A stretch of DNA of 64,000 nucleotides from Sphaerulina vaccinii (lineage: Eukaryota > Ascomycota > Dothideomycetes > Mycosphaerellales > Mycosphaerellaceae): contig JAKUDP010000005.1 in NCBI GenBank assembly GCA_022570795.1, forward strand, positions 310,001-374,000, given 5' to 3'. Below, piece by piece: positions 1 through 11,860 of the stretch (position 1 is its first letter; each line of letters starts with the position of its first letter). The notes below the pieces were generated by a model. That model ran no database searches. It saw only the letters and a list, made by a program, of their open reading frames with translations, and was not told the origin of the DNA. The position numbers were made by a program, and so were the translations under genes.

Positions 1-603
1 AATAGCCTACTAGAGTCTATAGAACTAGTAATACTACTACTACTAAGTTGTTCTTCTTCTTATCTAGAGCTACGAATTTTTTAGTTATAAAGTCTTTTAT
101 TTATATATATAGACTCTTACCTAGATAGTCTAATATATACGAAGAATTCTTGCTACTAGCAAGTATTCTAGACTAGTATTTAAGCTAGATATCTATTAAC
201 TAGTAGTAATATTTATCTAAATTCTAGAGGCTTTTTAGATAATAGTAGTAGCTTTCTTCTTCTCTTATAGAGCTATAGTTATTATAGACTAAGAGGTTAT
301 AGGTCTACTTATATTTAAATACTATCTAGTAGTTACTAGTAGCCTTCTTATCTATAATAAAGGCCTTACTTTCTCTATACTACTTTTTCTATAGTAAGGG
401 CTTACTTTAAAGTTTTAGAGATAGATCTATAGCTCTAGATAAGCTTATAGTAGTATAGAACTCTATATTAATATAGAGCTTAGTCTTACTATTAGTCTAG
501 AGCTTAAAAGTATATTTAAGTACTTATATAAATTTAGTAGATCTAGACTAATCTCGTTACTACTATAAAGCTTTAGCTACTTCTTAAGTAGATATCTACT
601 AAG

Positions 604-757
604 GTTACTAGGAATACAAGGTAGATTAGTAGATAATTAATTAGAGTCTATCTAGGTTGGTCTCTAAGAAGGTATATACCTAGTAGCTCTAGTAGCTTAT
701 ACTATACTAGGTAGCTTATACTATAATAGTATACCTCTTCCCTTTTTAATAAAAAGC
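604..757 (+). repeat. direct repeat A, left copy
   Basis: About 155 bp beginning gttactaggaatac and ending in taataaaaagc. It recurs in the same orientation at 15352-15507 with a one-base indel near position 645 and a poorly conserved patch just before the end. Where the copies differ, the left one mostly has G or C and the right one A or T, as expected from RIP. The two copies enclose about 14.6 kb and could be the ends of an outer element, but no target-site duplication is visible. Confidence 0.75.
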
Positions 758-1269
758 GGCCGTTCTTAGCTAGTGCCTTAAGTACCTTTCTATCCTCGCG
801 GAAGCTATTAGTAGGTAATAGTAGTATTAGTAGTCGTACGTAGTAGTATCGTACTTAGTAATATATATACTTGTTGTAGTAGTATTATACTTAGTAATAT
901 ACGGTAGTGCTATACTTAATAGCCGTATACGTGTAGTAGTATAATAGCTTATAGTCGTGCTTATATTCCCTAGGCCTCGGGAGTTTGTTCGCTATCGGAG
1001 CGAGGTATAGTAGGTATAGGGTTACTCTTTGTCTTAGTCTTAGATATAGAGGCTTTAGGCTTAGTAGCCTTCGTAGTAGCTATAGGCGTCTTAGTGCCTT
1101 TAGTAGCTATAGACTTCCTCGCGCTCTTCTAGGCTATAGGCGAGTCGTCCTAGACGTCTTAAACTATAAAGCTATTTATTATTAGTAGTTGTAGGGTAAC
1201 CGAGGTTTTGCTCTTCGTAGACTTAGGGTTTAGTAGGATAGGTAGCAGCTCTACTATAGTATAGTAGCG

Positions 1270-1537
1270 GATTAGTATAGCTAGCGCCTCTTATTAAGGT
1301 GCGGGGATAGGTATCTCTTCTTAGGGAGACTAAGTCGTCTTAATAGAAGGAAGGACTACTAAGTTCTATTAAGGTATGTCCTACGGCTCTATAGTCCTAG
1401 AGCGCTAGCGCTGCCGTTAGTCGACTAGTTGCTATTATAGGTTGCTACGGATCCGGTTATTAAATACTCTAAAGGAGCGGCGTTGCGGAACGTCGGTCGC
1501 TACTATAGTATTAGTAAGAATACTAGAGTAGGTAGGT
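1270..1537 (+). repeat. direct repeat B, left copy (268 bp)
   Basis: This segment aligns without gaps to 14190-14457. I counted 35 mismatches in 268 positions (about 87% identity). In 32 of them this copy has C or G and the other has T or A. On the minus strand the segment is protein-like in both copies and rich in codons that become Gln if TAA/TAG are reverted. It may therefore be a duplicated coding module and not an LTR. Confidence 0.85.
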
Positions 1538-1541
1538 TGCC

Positions 1542-1915
1542 CTATCCCTTAGTTAGGTTTACTTTCAGGTCTGCTATATCTAGGTACTTATAGTAGTAGT
1601 AACCTTCTCCTATAAGAATAGTTCTCCTATAGATAATATTATAGACACGTTTGCCCTCTATATTTAGCAAGATCGAGGGTCGGCTATACGGCTTTTGTAA
1701 GTCTCGAATAGCTCTATAGGTATTAAAGTCGCTCTTATACCGCGAGCCTAGTATAGCGATAGATAGCACGCCCTTCTTAACTAGGTAGTAGATAACTTCT
1801 ACTTCCTTATCCTCTAGACGGTAGCCCTCGGGTAGTATATAGTCTGCGGTAGTTAGTATAAATATATAGAAGATCGAGATATATTAATAGTTTGCCTTGG
1901 CTCTAGCTTCTATAG
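1542..1915 (-). pseudogene. unidentified transposon coding fossil, short
   Basis: One minus-strand frame stays open for about 100 codons with a single stop near 1890. The readable text includes GYRLEDKEVEVIYYLVKKG and, further on, AIRDLQKPYSRPSILLNIEG. I do not recognise the family. It ends a few bases upstream (in minus-strand terms) of repeat B, whose protein-like frame differs. It is the least damaged coding stretch in the RIP block. Confidence 0.45.
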
Positions 1916-4069
1916 ACAACTAAGACTAAAGTAACTCTCTAGTAACCTGCAGCCCGTAGTAGTATTCTATAGCGGCTAGGTCCTATTAGAAGGTATTAAG
2001 GAGGTTAGTAGGAATCTACGTTTATAGAAGTATAAGTATAGCGCCTTATAGAATAGCTATCTAAGCGGCTAATATATATAGAGTAGGTAGGTAAGATACT
2101 AGTATAGCTAGTTTAGAAGCTAGAAGGCTAGTCTCTTAGATAGCGGCTACTTGTATAGGGTAGGCTAGTCGCCGAGCTAGTATAGAAATTTCCTATTATT
2201 AGGTAGCTATATCTACCTATAGAATAGCTATAGTAAGTACTAGTATAGCGAGGTTCTCTAATACTAGAAGTAGTACCGTAGTATTATTCTCTAATACTAG
2301 AAGTATAGTATACTCCTCTATAGTTAGGTACGCCTTGTCGATATATTCCTCTAGGCTAGTTATATCTAGATTATCCTCTATATTGTTACTAGTAGTAGAA
2401 AAATAATCCTAAGTAGCATCTATAAAGTTTATAGCATTCTAAGAGTCCTCCGAGTATACTAGGAACTCGTCTAAGGTAGCTTTAGGTGCCTATTATACTT
2501 ATATAGAAGGACCGTTTTAAGTAGCCGCGCTAGCGTAGGTCGTTATAGGCGGTAGTAATATTTCTAGATACTCGTTTAGTTTAGTATTTATTAGAATAGA
2601 AGAACGGTCTTAAGTAGCTATAGTAGCTTAGGTAGTTATAGGTAGTAGCGATATTCCCTAACGTTCTATAACAATTACTAAGGCTCTATAGTACTCGTCG
2701 TCAAGTGCCTGCGGCATAGGATCGTCGAAGGTTATTATAATTTCGTTAGCTAGAATACTATATACCGCTACTTCTAAAGCCGTACTTACGTCGTAGGCGA
2801 ATCCTTATACGTCTAGTAGAGTAATAAAATTATAGAAGTCTTACTAGACCCCCTCCTAGGAGGCAGTTAGTATACCGGAGCTTAAGGTAGTAAGCTCTAC
2901 TAGTATAGGGCGTATTATATCTATACTCCGGCGGTCGGCTTCGGCTAGTAGTATTGAGGCCTAGTATACTAACTCCTTCTACGCCTAATAAGCTAATATT
3001 ACAAAGTATAAGTACTATACTCTAGACTATTAGTAGGCGTGTCGGACAGAGTTAGTTACTCTATCGATTAGGCTATAGAGCTCTTGTTCGCTCTCTATTA
3101 ATAGCTTAGCTTAGTTAGAGTCCTAATATTAGTCCTTATTATACTATTTAGAGTTCTAATATTAGTTCTTATTATACTATTTAGAGTTATACTCCTACTT
3201 AATTCTCTATATAGGTCGGTCTAAGAAGTTAGTACTATAGGCTCTTTTTAGAGATCTAGATAGGCCTAGAAGTCTAAAAGTAAGAGAGTCGGGCTAGGGC
3301 TCTAATATAGCTAGTACTCTATTCTTAATAGCTATAGAGGATAGAGAGGGCCTATAGAGTAAGGTAGGTAGTACTATTAAGAAGTAGAAGTAGTCGGCTT
3401 AGGTCTGCTAGTAGTAATAAACTTGTGCCTTATAAAGGATCTTGTCTTTATCTTTATCTTAGCCGTCCTCTAGCTTATCTTTTCTAGATAGCTTGTTCTT
3501 TCTAAAAGTAGTATTAAGCTCCTAAAATACAAATAATATATTATTCTTATTTTAGTCGTTCTCCGATAGGACTAAGAACTTAGTATCGCTATTAATAGTA
3601 ATAACTAAAACCTCTTTTAGTATAAATAGACTAGTTTGTAAGCCAAGTCTAGCTAGCGAGAAAAATGCTACTATAGTAGCGGATCCAAACAAGCTATTTC
3701 CTATTATAGTAGTAGCTATAGTTACTTTCGGTTAGTCTCCTATTATAGTAGTAGCTATAGTAGCTTTTTTAATAGCTAGAGTAAGTATCTACTTAATTCT
3801 TACCTCGGCTAGAGTAGGCGAGATATAGGCTCCAAATTACTAAAAGGCTCTTAGTTACTAAGATACCGATCTTAGTATAGTAGAGCTAGTAGGCAGAGTC
3901 GTCTTTTCTATAGTATAGTAGCTAGTCTAGTTTCTATATAGCTAAGTAGCGCCGAGATTGATACTTCTATATGTCGCTCTATAGATAGTATTGCTTGAGG
4001 GAGTAGCTCGGTAGATACTATTACTAGAATAAGTATAGGCGCTAGATATATATTGCCCTACATAGTATC

Positions 4070-5660
4070 TATAAGTCTAGGAACGCTACTATTAGTCTAT
4101 TTGGCTTCTATTTGCTTAAGGCAGGTCTCGTTATACTAGTAGTTTATAACTAGTCTTATGCGGCTAGGCTAGTAAAGGACTACTATATATAGCTATACCG
4201 ATAGAGCTATCTAGTACGTCTTAATAGGAGCTAGCCCGCCTAGTAGATTAATATCGTACTCTATTAATTTACGTTACGTATCTACTAACTGCGCTTGAAT
4301 CTACTAATAAGAGAAGTCTAGTAGCGGGATGCTATAGCTAAGTGTATTATATATTAGCTGCTTATAAGTTAGTCGCTGCTCGATTTCTCGGATAAGTCGC
4401 GCAAGGTCGACCGGAGAGTCGTTAGTACCGAATAGGTAGGTTGTTAGCTAGCTAACTACCTTAGGGATTAGGTAGTAGGCGAATAGGGCGTGCCTTAGAC
4501 TAGTAAGTATCTATCTGGCCTTATTATCGAGACCAAACAAGCCTACTAGTATAATATAAGAAGTATAGGCTAGGAGGTAGCTTTAGTCTTATATTAGCTC
4601 TATAACTATCTATACAAACTATACTATTAGTAGAATAACTATATAGTTCTTTATATTATACTTAGGTATACCTATAAGAAAAGGTACTTTTAGGCCGAAA
4701 TAGTCGTATATGTCGTAGGTATTATTATAGTACTTGCTTTTAGTATATTACTATATATATCTCGTAGAATCTAAGACTAAGGCTAGTTATAAAAGGAACT
4801 TGTTTTACTAAGATAGGTTCTAGAAGTAGGTAGCTAGTACTCGAATACTATAGTAGACTTTAAAATCTTAAGTAATACTATCGAAAAGTACAAGTATAGT
4901 ATAGTATTCGACAAGGTAGGTAGAGATTAGTTATACTACTATAGAGCCAAAATTACCTACTATAATACTAGTAAGCTCTTCAAGAGCTTAGTTGTAATTT
5001 TGTATAAGCCAAGTATAAGAGTAGAGTTATATTTCAAGTATTTAGTAAAGTACCCGAATTCGGACTAAGCGCTCAAGTCTACTTAGTTCTAGTCGCTACT
5101 CTAGTTCGCCTCTATAGCCTAAGAGTCGGTCTATAATCTACAACTTTGGATCTTTTGGGTTGCGCTATTACTAGTAGATATTCTCTATTATAAATAAGTT
5201 AGCCTTATATACTAAGTTAGTATAGGGAAGGTTAAAGGTGCGCTTCCTCTTACTAGTACTAATTATCTACTTAGTAGTTATAAGTCCTATACGCTAACAA
5301 TATAGTACTTGTACGCCTAAGTTAGAGTCGATATAGATATTATTACTATAGGCCGTCTTGTAGGTAGCTTTTCGTTCGGCTTTATAAATAGTAACTTTGC
5401 GGCCGATCGCTATTCGGTCTAGCTATAGGCTCTGGGCTAGCGCAGGCTCGAAAAAGCTCTTCGGGCTCTTATAGGTATCCTTATACGTTGCTAAAGAAGT
5501 CTTGTCCTTGCGCGCTAATAAAAAAGTCTTATTCTACTCTTCGGATACTAAATTACCTAGCTCTTTATTAACTACCTTCTAGAGTAGTAGTGCTCCTATT
5601 ATTATAGGCTCTAGTAAGTCTTTATATACCTAGTTATCTTATAGTAGGAAGTTGTCCTCT
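4070..5660 (-). pseudogene. unidentified transposon coding fossil, long
   Basis: A single minus-strand frame gives about 530 codons of protein-like text broken only by TAG/TAA, with no frame change seen. Landmarks in order are a basic run KRKRK near 5,670, NNIYIDSNLGVQVL near 5,310, and LRHALFAYYLIPKVV near 4,470. The text is rich in Leu, Ile and Tyr, and many Tyr residues are probably former His or Cys. None of the reverse transcriptase, integrase or DDE landmarks seen in the neighbouring chromovirus is evident, so this is either a separate element or an extra ORF. I cannot name the family. Confidence 0.5.
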
Positions 5661-6746
5661 ATTATATTAGTCTTTCGCTTACGCTTCTAGGAGGTCGGAG
5701 CGCGTAGCTTCTAGTCGGTTGTAACTATCGAATTAGTCTCTATATTAATCTCCTTTACGTCTACCTCGACTACTATAGAGATTAAGTTAGGCTCTACCTA
5801 TTCGGTTAATACTTAATATATAGCTACGAGCGCGGTTCGGCGGGCAGCAAGCCTACTATTTATCTTTTCTATATATATATTAAATTCGGAAGTAGAACGC
5901 TAGGGAAATTCCTTTAGCGTATCTAGATCGGCGCCTTCGTCTAAGTCCGGCTATAGCCCTTCTCTAAACCCCTCGCCGTCGAGTAGGTATAGCGGCTCTC
6001 TACCTAGAAAGGCTAATAATATCCTTAGTAGCTCGAGGAGCGCCGGCGCGGTAGGGTTGCTATTAGAGCGAGATAGAGGAGTCGGTATAGGTTTGTAAGA
6101 GTTAGTAGAGTAGTAGTTATTACTATTAGGTTAGTAGTAGAAGTTGTTACTACTAGTATTACAAATCGTAGTAATATTACTACTAGTATTATAAATTATA
6201 GTAATAGAATTTGAGTAGTATAAACAAGTAAAGATTGCTAGTTGCGTTTTTCTCGATATATAACTTATATATATTATTATAATAATAGGAAGCTCCGAGT
6301 AATAATAGTAGTAAATTAGATAATAACTATTTATAATAAGGCAATACTAGTATAAAGTGTCGTAGTAGCTACTTAGAGTTGCTTTAGGCTAGGTCGTCTA
6401 GGTACGTATACTAGTCGGCGCTAGCCTAAAAAAGGCGATTCTAAGTACTAGGATTGTAATACTATACTCTCTCTAGTAGCTATATATTAGCTATCTATAG
6501 GTAGTACTAGCGATGCAGCTCGGCGTACTTTACGCCGCCGTCCTATAGGTTGCCTTGCTACCGGAAGATCTACTACGGCAGTCTCGATAGGTCTCGCGTA
6601 TACCCGTCTGCGGATAGGTCTAGGTTCGGCTAGGTCTGCTAGTAAAGGCTTAGGTTGCTCTGCAACTAGAGTATCGATAGGTCTTGCTCTTATATTATTA
6701 TATACTCGTCTCCTATAGGTAGCTAGCTACTTAATAGAATATACCT

Positions 6747-6910
6747 AGTTGTATCTAGCAACTAGATCTATAGCGTTGCGTAGGTCCTCGATTAAGTACT
6801 ATAAATTATAAGTATAGAAGTAGCCTTTCTATTTTATAAAATACTTGAGTTCGCCTCTATAGAGCTTGTAGTCTATAAGTCTCTCGATTATATAGTAAGG
6901 TACTTGGAAT
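6747..6910 (-). pseudogene. chromodomain at the end of the retroelement polyprotein
   Basis: Reading through stops gives YIIERLIDYKLYRGELKYF, then IK-stop-KGY, then LIEDLRNAIDLVARYN. The order matches a chromodomain: the E-x-I-x-D start, the Y-L-V-K-W-K-G-Y core with Trp lost to a stop, and the W-x-P-x-x-L end. In chromoviruses this domain is thought to direct integration to heterochromatin through histone methyl-lysine binding. A basic, Arg/Pro-rich tail follows to about 6,430. Confidence 0.8.
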
Positions 6911-7429
6911 ATAAGTTCTAGGTTGTTATCTTACTCTATTTAAACTAGCCTAGGCTATATAGGTTTCCTATCGAATAGGTCGTTACTATTAGAGTATAGC
7001 TCAAGTTAGGCTATAGAGATAACTAGGTAAATATATATATTAGGTAGTAGGTCTAGTTTATATACTAGTCGGCCTATATATTATAGGATTTTGAATAGGC
7101 CTATATATTAGTAATTAAACTTACAATTTGTTTGACTAGAGATTTTATATCCCTTATAGAGCTTAAGTAGCACTTACTAACTAGGTCTGAAATAGACTAG
7201 CTAGTACTCTCGGTCGTAGTAAGCTTTTATTATAGCCGCTACCTATACGAGTGCGTCTATAGTATAATCTTATACTTATTGCCGGAGTACTATATAGTTA
7301 GTACTAGGTAGCTCTACTAGGGGGTTTAGAGTATCTAGATTGTTTTTAAAGCTTTAAATTATTATATTAGGTATCTCTCCTATAGTAGCAGCTTTAGTAT
7401 TATTTAGTTTAGCTTAGATATAAGGTAGA

Positions 7430-8000
7430 CTAGCTATCTAGTCGGCATTAGGGAAGTAGGCGGTATAGAAGCATATAGCAATCTCTATAGTTTGGTTTAT
7501 CTACTCGCTTTAGCTATCGGATTGTAGGTAGTATATAGTAGTTACAAAGAAGTAGGTACCTAGTTTGCGGAAGGTAGCCTATATAAAGTCGCTAAGCTAT
7601 ATAGTATCGCGATCTCCGATTATTACTATAGGCAGGTTGCGCTTATATAAAATATATACTTTAATCTAATCTATAGTATAATTTTATACTATCTAGATAG
7701 ACTTCACCTTACGTAGTAGAATAGCCTTTATAAACTTATATATTTTAGTAAGGAATCTATCGAAGCTATCCTTAGTAAGTAGTAGGCTATATACCTAGTT
7801 AGCTATTATAGCGAAGAATAGAATAGGTGTAGCTATAATAGGATATAGCTCGCTATAAGGTTTATACCGATATATCTAATTTTCGATATAAGTCGGGTAG
7901 TATTTAATATAGTTACGTAGTTCTCTAGCTAGCCCTCGTATATAGAAGCTTATATAGACTCTCGCGTAGGTTCTATAATATCCTATATAGTAGTATATAT
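7430..8000 (-). pseudogene. integrase core of the chromovirus
   Basis: The clearest part is 7432-7645. There the minus strand reads GDRDT, then ATFRKLGTYFFVTTIYYLQ, then SDS-stop-SE-stop-INQTIEIAI. This corresponds to the D,D35E integrase segment with the classic HPQSDGQSERxNQTIE block, in which Trp/Gln codons have become stops. The N-terminal zinc-binding part is expected around 7.9-8.1 kb but its Cys and His codons are not recognisable. Confidence 0.82.
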
Positions 8001-8689
8001 TATAGGCGAGTTAGAATACCTTCTTATAGAGTAATTTGGAAATAGTAAGTTATTATCTACTATTATTATTATAGAAGTAGATTAGGCTATCTTAATAGAA
8101 AAATAGTATACTAAATAGTATACTCTTAGGCTCGCCTTAATAAGGTTGCTCTATAGTATACTTATAAGTACCGGGTTAGTCTATATTAGTAGCTTCTATA
8201 GTAGTAGCCTTAGTATTAAGTTTGTCTTTATAATCGAATTAGGTAATATACTCGGTCTATTCTAGATTATTAAAATATTCTTACTTTAGTTTAGCCTTGA
8301 AATTGTCGGACATTTCTACTAGGAGAGAGTAGAAAACAAGTAGCTCTAAAAAAGTAAATAGCCTACTAGAAGCTTTATTAATTATAGTAGTATAGAAGTA
8401 GTATAGATAAGATCGCTAATCTTAGCTAGATTAGTTAGCCTAATTAAGTTAATTAGGTTAGTATTCCTCTTCGAGGCTATAGTAGGCTAACTCGTAATAA
8501 TAGAGAGCTAGTAGCTTATCGTCTTCTATATAGCTATATATATATAGTATATCGATTACGTCTCGCTAAGGATTAGGGTTATCGTACGCTAAAGGATTAA
8601 GTATATCTCCTATTAGGTCGGCCTCTACGTTAATCTCTTTTACGAGCCTACTTAAGGTATCGGGTATCGTATATAGCTTTCTCTTCTTA

Positions 8690-9140
8690 TAATAGAACTT
8701 GATATATAGGTACTAAGATAGATAGCCTCTAGCTCAAACTAGCCTGAGGTTTAGCTTGTCTATTAATATAGATATAGTTAGAGAACCGGAGTCCGTAATA
8801 CTAAGGTTAGCGATATAATCGGTAAAGATATATATAGTCTTACGGTACGTCTAAAGAGTATTATAGATCTTTCTAGCTACCTAGACAAGGCTAGATATCT
8901 CGAGCTCTATTACTAGATAGCGCGACTTAGTAGCTATTAAGGCCTTACTTATATAGTATACTACTTGGATCTAGGTTGCTAGGAACTATATACTTCTACT
9001 ATCCTCTAGTATTAGATTAGAGTCGCCTACAACTATATAGACTACGACTACGATCGCTTTGCGGCTTGAATCGATATCGATATAAAAGTTTTGCTCCGGA
9101 TCTATATAATATAAGAACTTTACTGATCGGTAGAGATTAT
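8690..9140 (-). pseudogene. RNase H domain of the chromovirus
   Basis: Minus-strand text includes FYIDIDSSRKAIVVVVYIV (the first catalytic Asp region of gypsy RNase H), SRYLVIELEISSLV followed by VARKI (the Glu region), and TIYIFTDYIANLSI (the FTDH-like Asp region, His now Tyr). The order and spacing fit a Ty3/gypsy RNase H lying between reverse transcriptase and integrase. Confidence 0.82.
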
Positions 9141-9249
9141 ATATTATATTAAAAGCGTATCTAGCTTGTTCTAAGTTACTATTCTTGTTCTAGGCTACTA
9201 TTTGCTTAATAAAGCAACGTCTTCTATTACTCTACTTAGAGGATGCTAG

Positions 9250-10150
9250 CTAAAGGAGTATCTTCTTATACTACTTAAAGGAAGTAATAATATATATAAA
9301 GTATAGTATATGCTCTCGCTTCTAGCCGGTTAGTCTAATATAGAATTCCAAATTCTTAAGTATCTCTAGGAAGGGAAGCTCTAGGATAGCTTTAACCTTT
9401 TCCTTATAGATAGTAAAGCCGAGGCTACTTATATATTAGCCTAGGAGTACTATAGATAGATAGGCTAGAAAGGACTTCTTCGGTATAATACTAATATCGA
9501 AGAAGTTTAAAAGTATAAAGATCTAGTTCAAATACTTAAAGTACTTCTAGAATATATAGAAGTAGATAATAATATTATCTATATAGGCTCGGTAGAAGGC
9601 CTTAAAAGCCTTAAGTATACGGTCTAGCTAGCGCTATACGTATTAAACTAAGCCTACGTAGCCTATAACTGCGACATTTATAGTCTCCTACCTATAGTAG
9701 CTATTAATAGTAAATTTATTATAGTCTTCTTTAGCTACGAGCTATTAATAAAAGAAAGATACTATATCGATTATAGTAATATACCGGCTGCCGCGTAGCG
9801 CTATAACGATATCTTCTTGCCGGGGTAGTAGATAGGAGTTCTTAATAGCCTACTTATTAAAGCCTCTAATATTAATAACTACGCGTCCCTTACGAACGCG
9901 TTAGTTTTTAATAATTATAGACTTCCAAACTATAAAGATAGGAAAGCTATAGTAGGTAGGTCTCCTCGTCTAGTCTATCTTGCCCTAAGTATATAGTAGG
10001 TCGAAAGTAGCATCTACTACTACTTAGTTAGTCTAGCTAAGTAGGTAGATAGTAGTAGGTATAGAGTCGTACTTATAGCCCTCCTTAATTAGAATAGGTA
10101 TATAATCTTCTTCGGGCACCTTAATAGTCGTACCTTTGTCTACCTAGAGT
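9250..10150 (-). pseudogene. reverse transcriptase of the chromovirus
   Basis: Landmarks on the minus strand are VRKGRVVINIRGFNK near 9,880, DIVSFFY near 9,750 (the DxSSFFYQ motif), and AYIDNIIIYFY near 9,580. The last is the YIDD catalytic box, with the second Asp codon read here as Asn. After it come SIIPKKSFLAY and LEFYIRLTG, typical of the gypsy thumb/connection. About 300 codons are readable in one frame apart from TAG/TAA stops. Altered catalytic residues and multiple stops make it inactive. Confidence 0.88.
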
Positions 10151-11124
10151 CTCTAGTACTTTTCGATTAATGCTACTAGGCGGTGCTACTTATTAGTATC
10201 TCTATAGATTGTAATCCTATAAGGTAGCTATCTCTCGAACTATAGATCTAGTACTACTAGCTCTGGAAGCGGCTCTAGCGCCTTATATATAGCTTTGAGA
10301 TCGGGCGCTAGGTCTTATATAGTATTCGAGAGTAGTACTAAGTTCTAGGTTTATATAGTATTTATAGTTACTAAGTTATATAAAGTATTTAAGATCGGTT
10401 GCTCTAGGTCGGGCTTATAGGCTAGCGTGCCTACCTATAAAAATTCTATTAATTAGGCTTATAGAAGTTCTATTTATTAGATTCGGCTACTAAGTAGTAG
10501 TTGTCTTCCGATATATAGTAGGCCCTATCGAAGTTGTATTTGGCTACTATACTAAGTCGCGTATCGGAAGCTAAAGTAAATAGGTTGCTACTATTATTCT
10601 ATATAAATATACTATTAGTATTATAGTTAACTACTATAGCGTATATAGATAGGCGGTTAGCTTTATATACTAGAAGGCGCTAGTTATTAGGTAAGAATTC
10701 TAAGTTACGATTAGTAGAAAGAACTTATCTATAGAAGATAGGTACTTTTATAATCGCGTAAGGCTGCAGCACGGTTTCCTATATAGTTCGTACTATTATA
10801 TAGAATTTAATAGTATCTTTACTAGATACTAGTAGCGGAAATTGCGCTCTGTCGCAGGCTCCGAGCGTAGCAATCTTTCGATTAATATCGACTTTAACAA
10901 GCTTAGAAGTTAGGATATTTATAGCTATAAGTAGCTTTAGGCGTAGGCGCTATATAATATAGACCTTATACTAGTAGTAGGTAAGAACTTTCTTGCCTTT
11001 ATAAACTAATAGTATCTAAAAGTCTAGCTTAATATATTCTATATATAGAGTAGAGCTACTAAGTCCTCCTATACTTAGTAGTATAGCGAGCTTATAGTAT
11101 TAGAGATTAGGTCGTATTAGCTAT

Positions 11125-11190
11125 AAGAAGGCTAAGTCGATTAGACTCAAAGTCGCTCTAGTATCTAGGTAGACGATAAAGATCTTAGAG
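11125..11190 (-). pseudogene. aspartic protease remnant of the chromovirus
   Basis: The minus strand reads KIFIVYLDTRATLSLIDLAF, matching the retroviral-type protease motif LLDTGA-S/T-x-x-L/V-I-D with Gly of DTG replaced by Arg. The DTR codons lie at 11157-11165. Position between the gag-like region and reverse transcriptase agrees with Ty3/gypsy order. Confidence 0.7.
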
Positions 11191-11679
11191 CCTACGTAGA
11201 CTATAAGTTAAAGTAGTATACGTAGGTAATAAAATCGTCGGAAGTTAAAGCTACCCTTTAGTTTGCCTATTACTATCGACTTAATAATCTTTATTAATAG
11301 CTCTACTAATATAGAGTTAGTTAGAGCTACTACTATCTTGCTCGTTACTAGACCGGCTATAGTATAGTAGTTCTTTTTGTACTTATAGAACTTAGAGTCG
11401 CTATAGAATAACTAGTTATAGTAGCGTCGCTCTTATAGGCGTATAACTATAAAAGGCTCGGTAGCTATAGTAGGTACCTAAAGAAAGTAGTTTTAAGTAT
11501 CTAGAGTAGCGTCTAGGTCTGGCTTATTAGCTATTTCGGATAGAATATTATTAAAATAATTACTATACGCCGATATAGAGTATAATCGAGAGCGAGAATA
11601 GTAGGACTACGAATATAAGCGTAAGTACGAAGTATATCTACCGCGAATAACTAGCTCTAGCGAGTCGTCGACGTTAGCG

Positions 11680-11860
11680 TAGTAGTTCTATCTACGGTCT
11701 CTATCTCGACCTCTATTATTATTATACCTATCGTCGTTATACCTATCGTTGTTGCGCCTATTGTTATTGCGCCTATTGTTGTTGCGCCTACCGTCGTAGC
11801 GACGGTTCTATCGATTACTACGAGTATTGTTATTATATACGTCGGGCTAGCGTTAACTAG
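11680..11860 (-). repeat. Asn/Arg-rich low-complexity repeat in gag-like region
   Basis: The plus strand carries imperfect 15-bp tandem units such as ctattgttgttgcgc. On the minus strand these encode repeated R-R-N-N-N / R-Y-N-N-N units, a low-complexity RNA-binding-like segment. A similar NNNRGN-type stretch is readable near 12,030. It lies between the gag-like body (readable near 12.3-12.6 kb) and the protease. Confidence 0.7.

Noticed and set aside
985..1185. Open frame of 66 codons in the RIP block
   Set aside because: Ser/Arg/Tyr-rich translation of TA- and AG-rich repeats; no protein character and opposite to the strand that carries the transposon fossils.
6060..6420. Possible 3' LTR of the chromovirus
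   Set aside because: Position is right (just after the polyprotein tail), but I could not find a matching copy upstream of gag, so I did not annotate an LTR.
11370..11430. Zinc knuckle in gag
   Set aside because: Tyr-rich text could be RIP-altered Cys and His, but the spacing does not fit C-x2-C-x4-H-x4-C after reversion.
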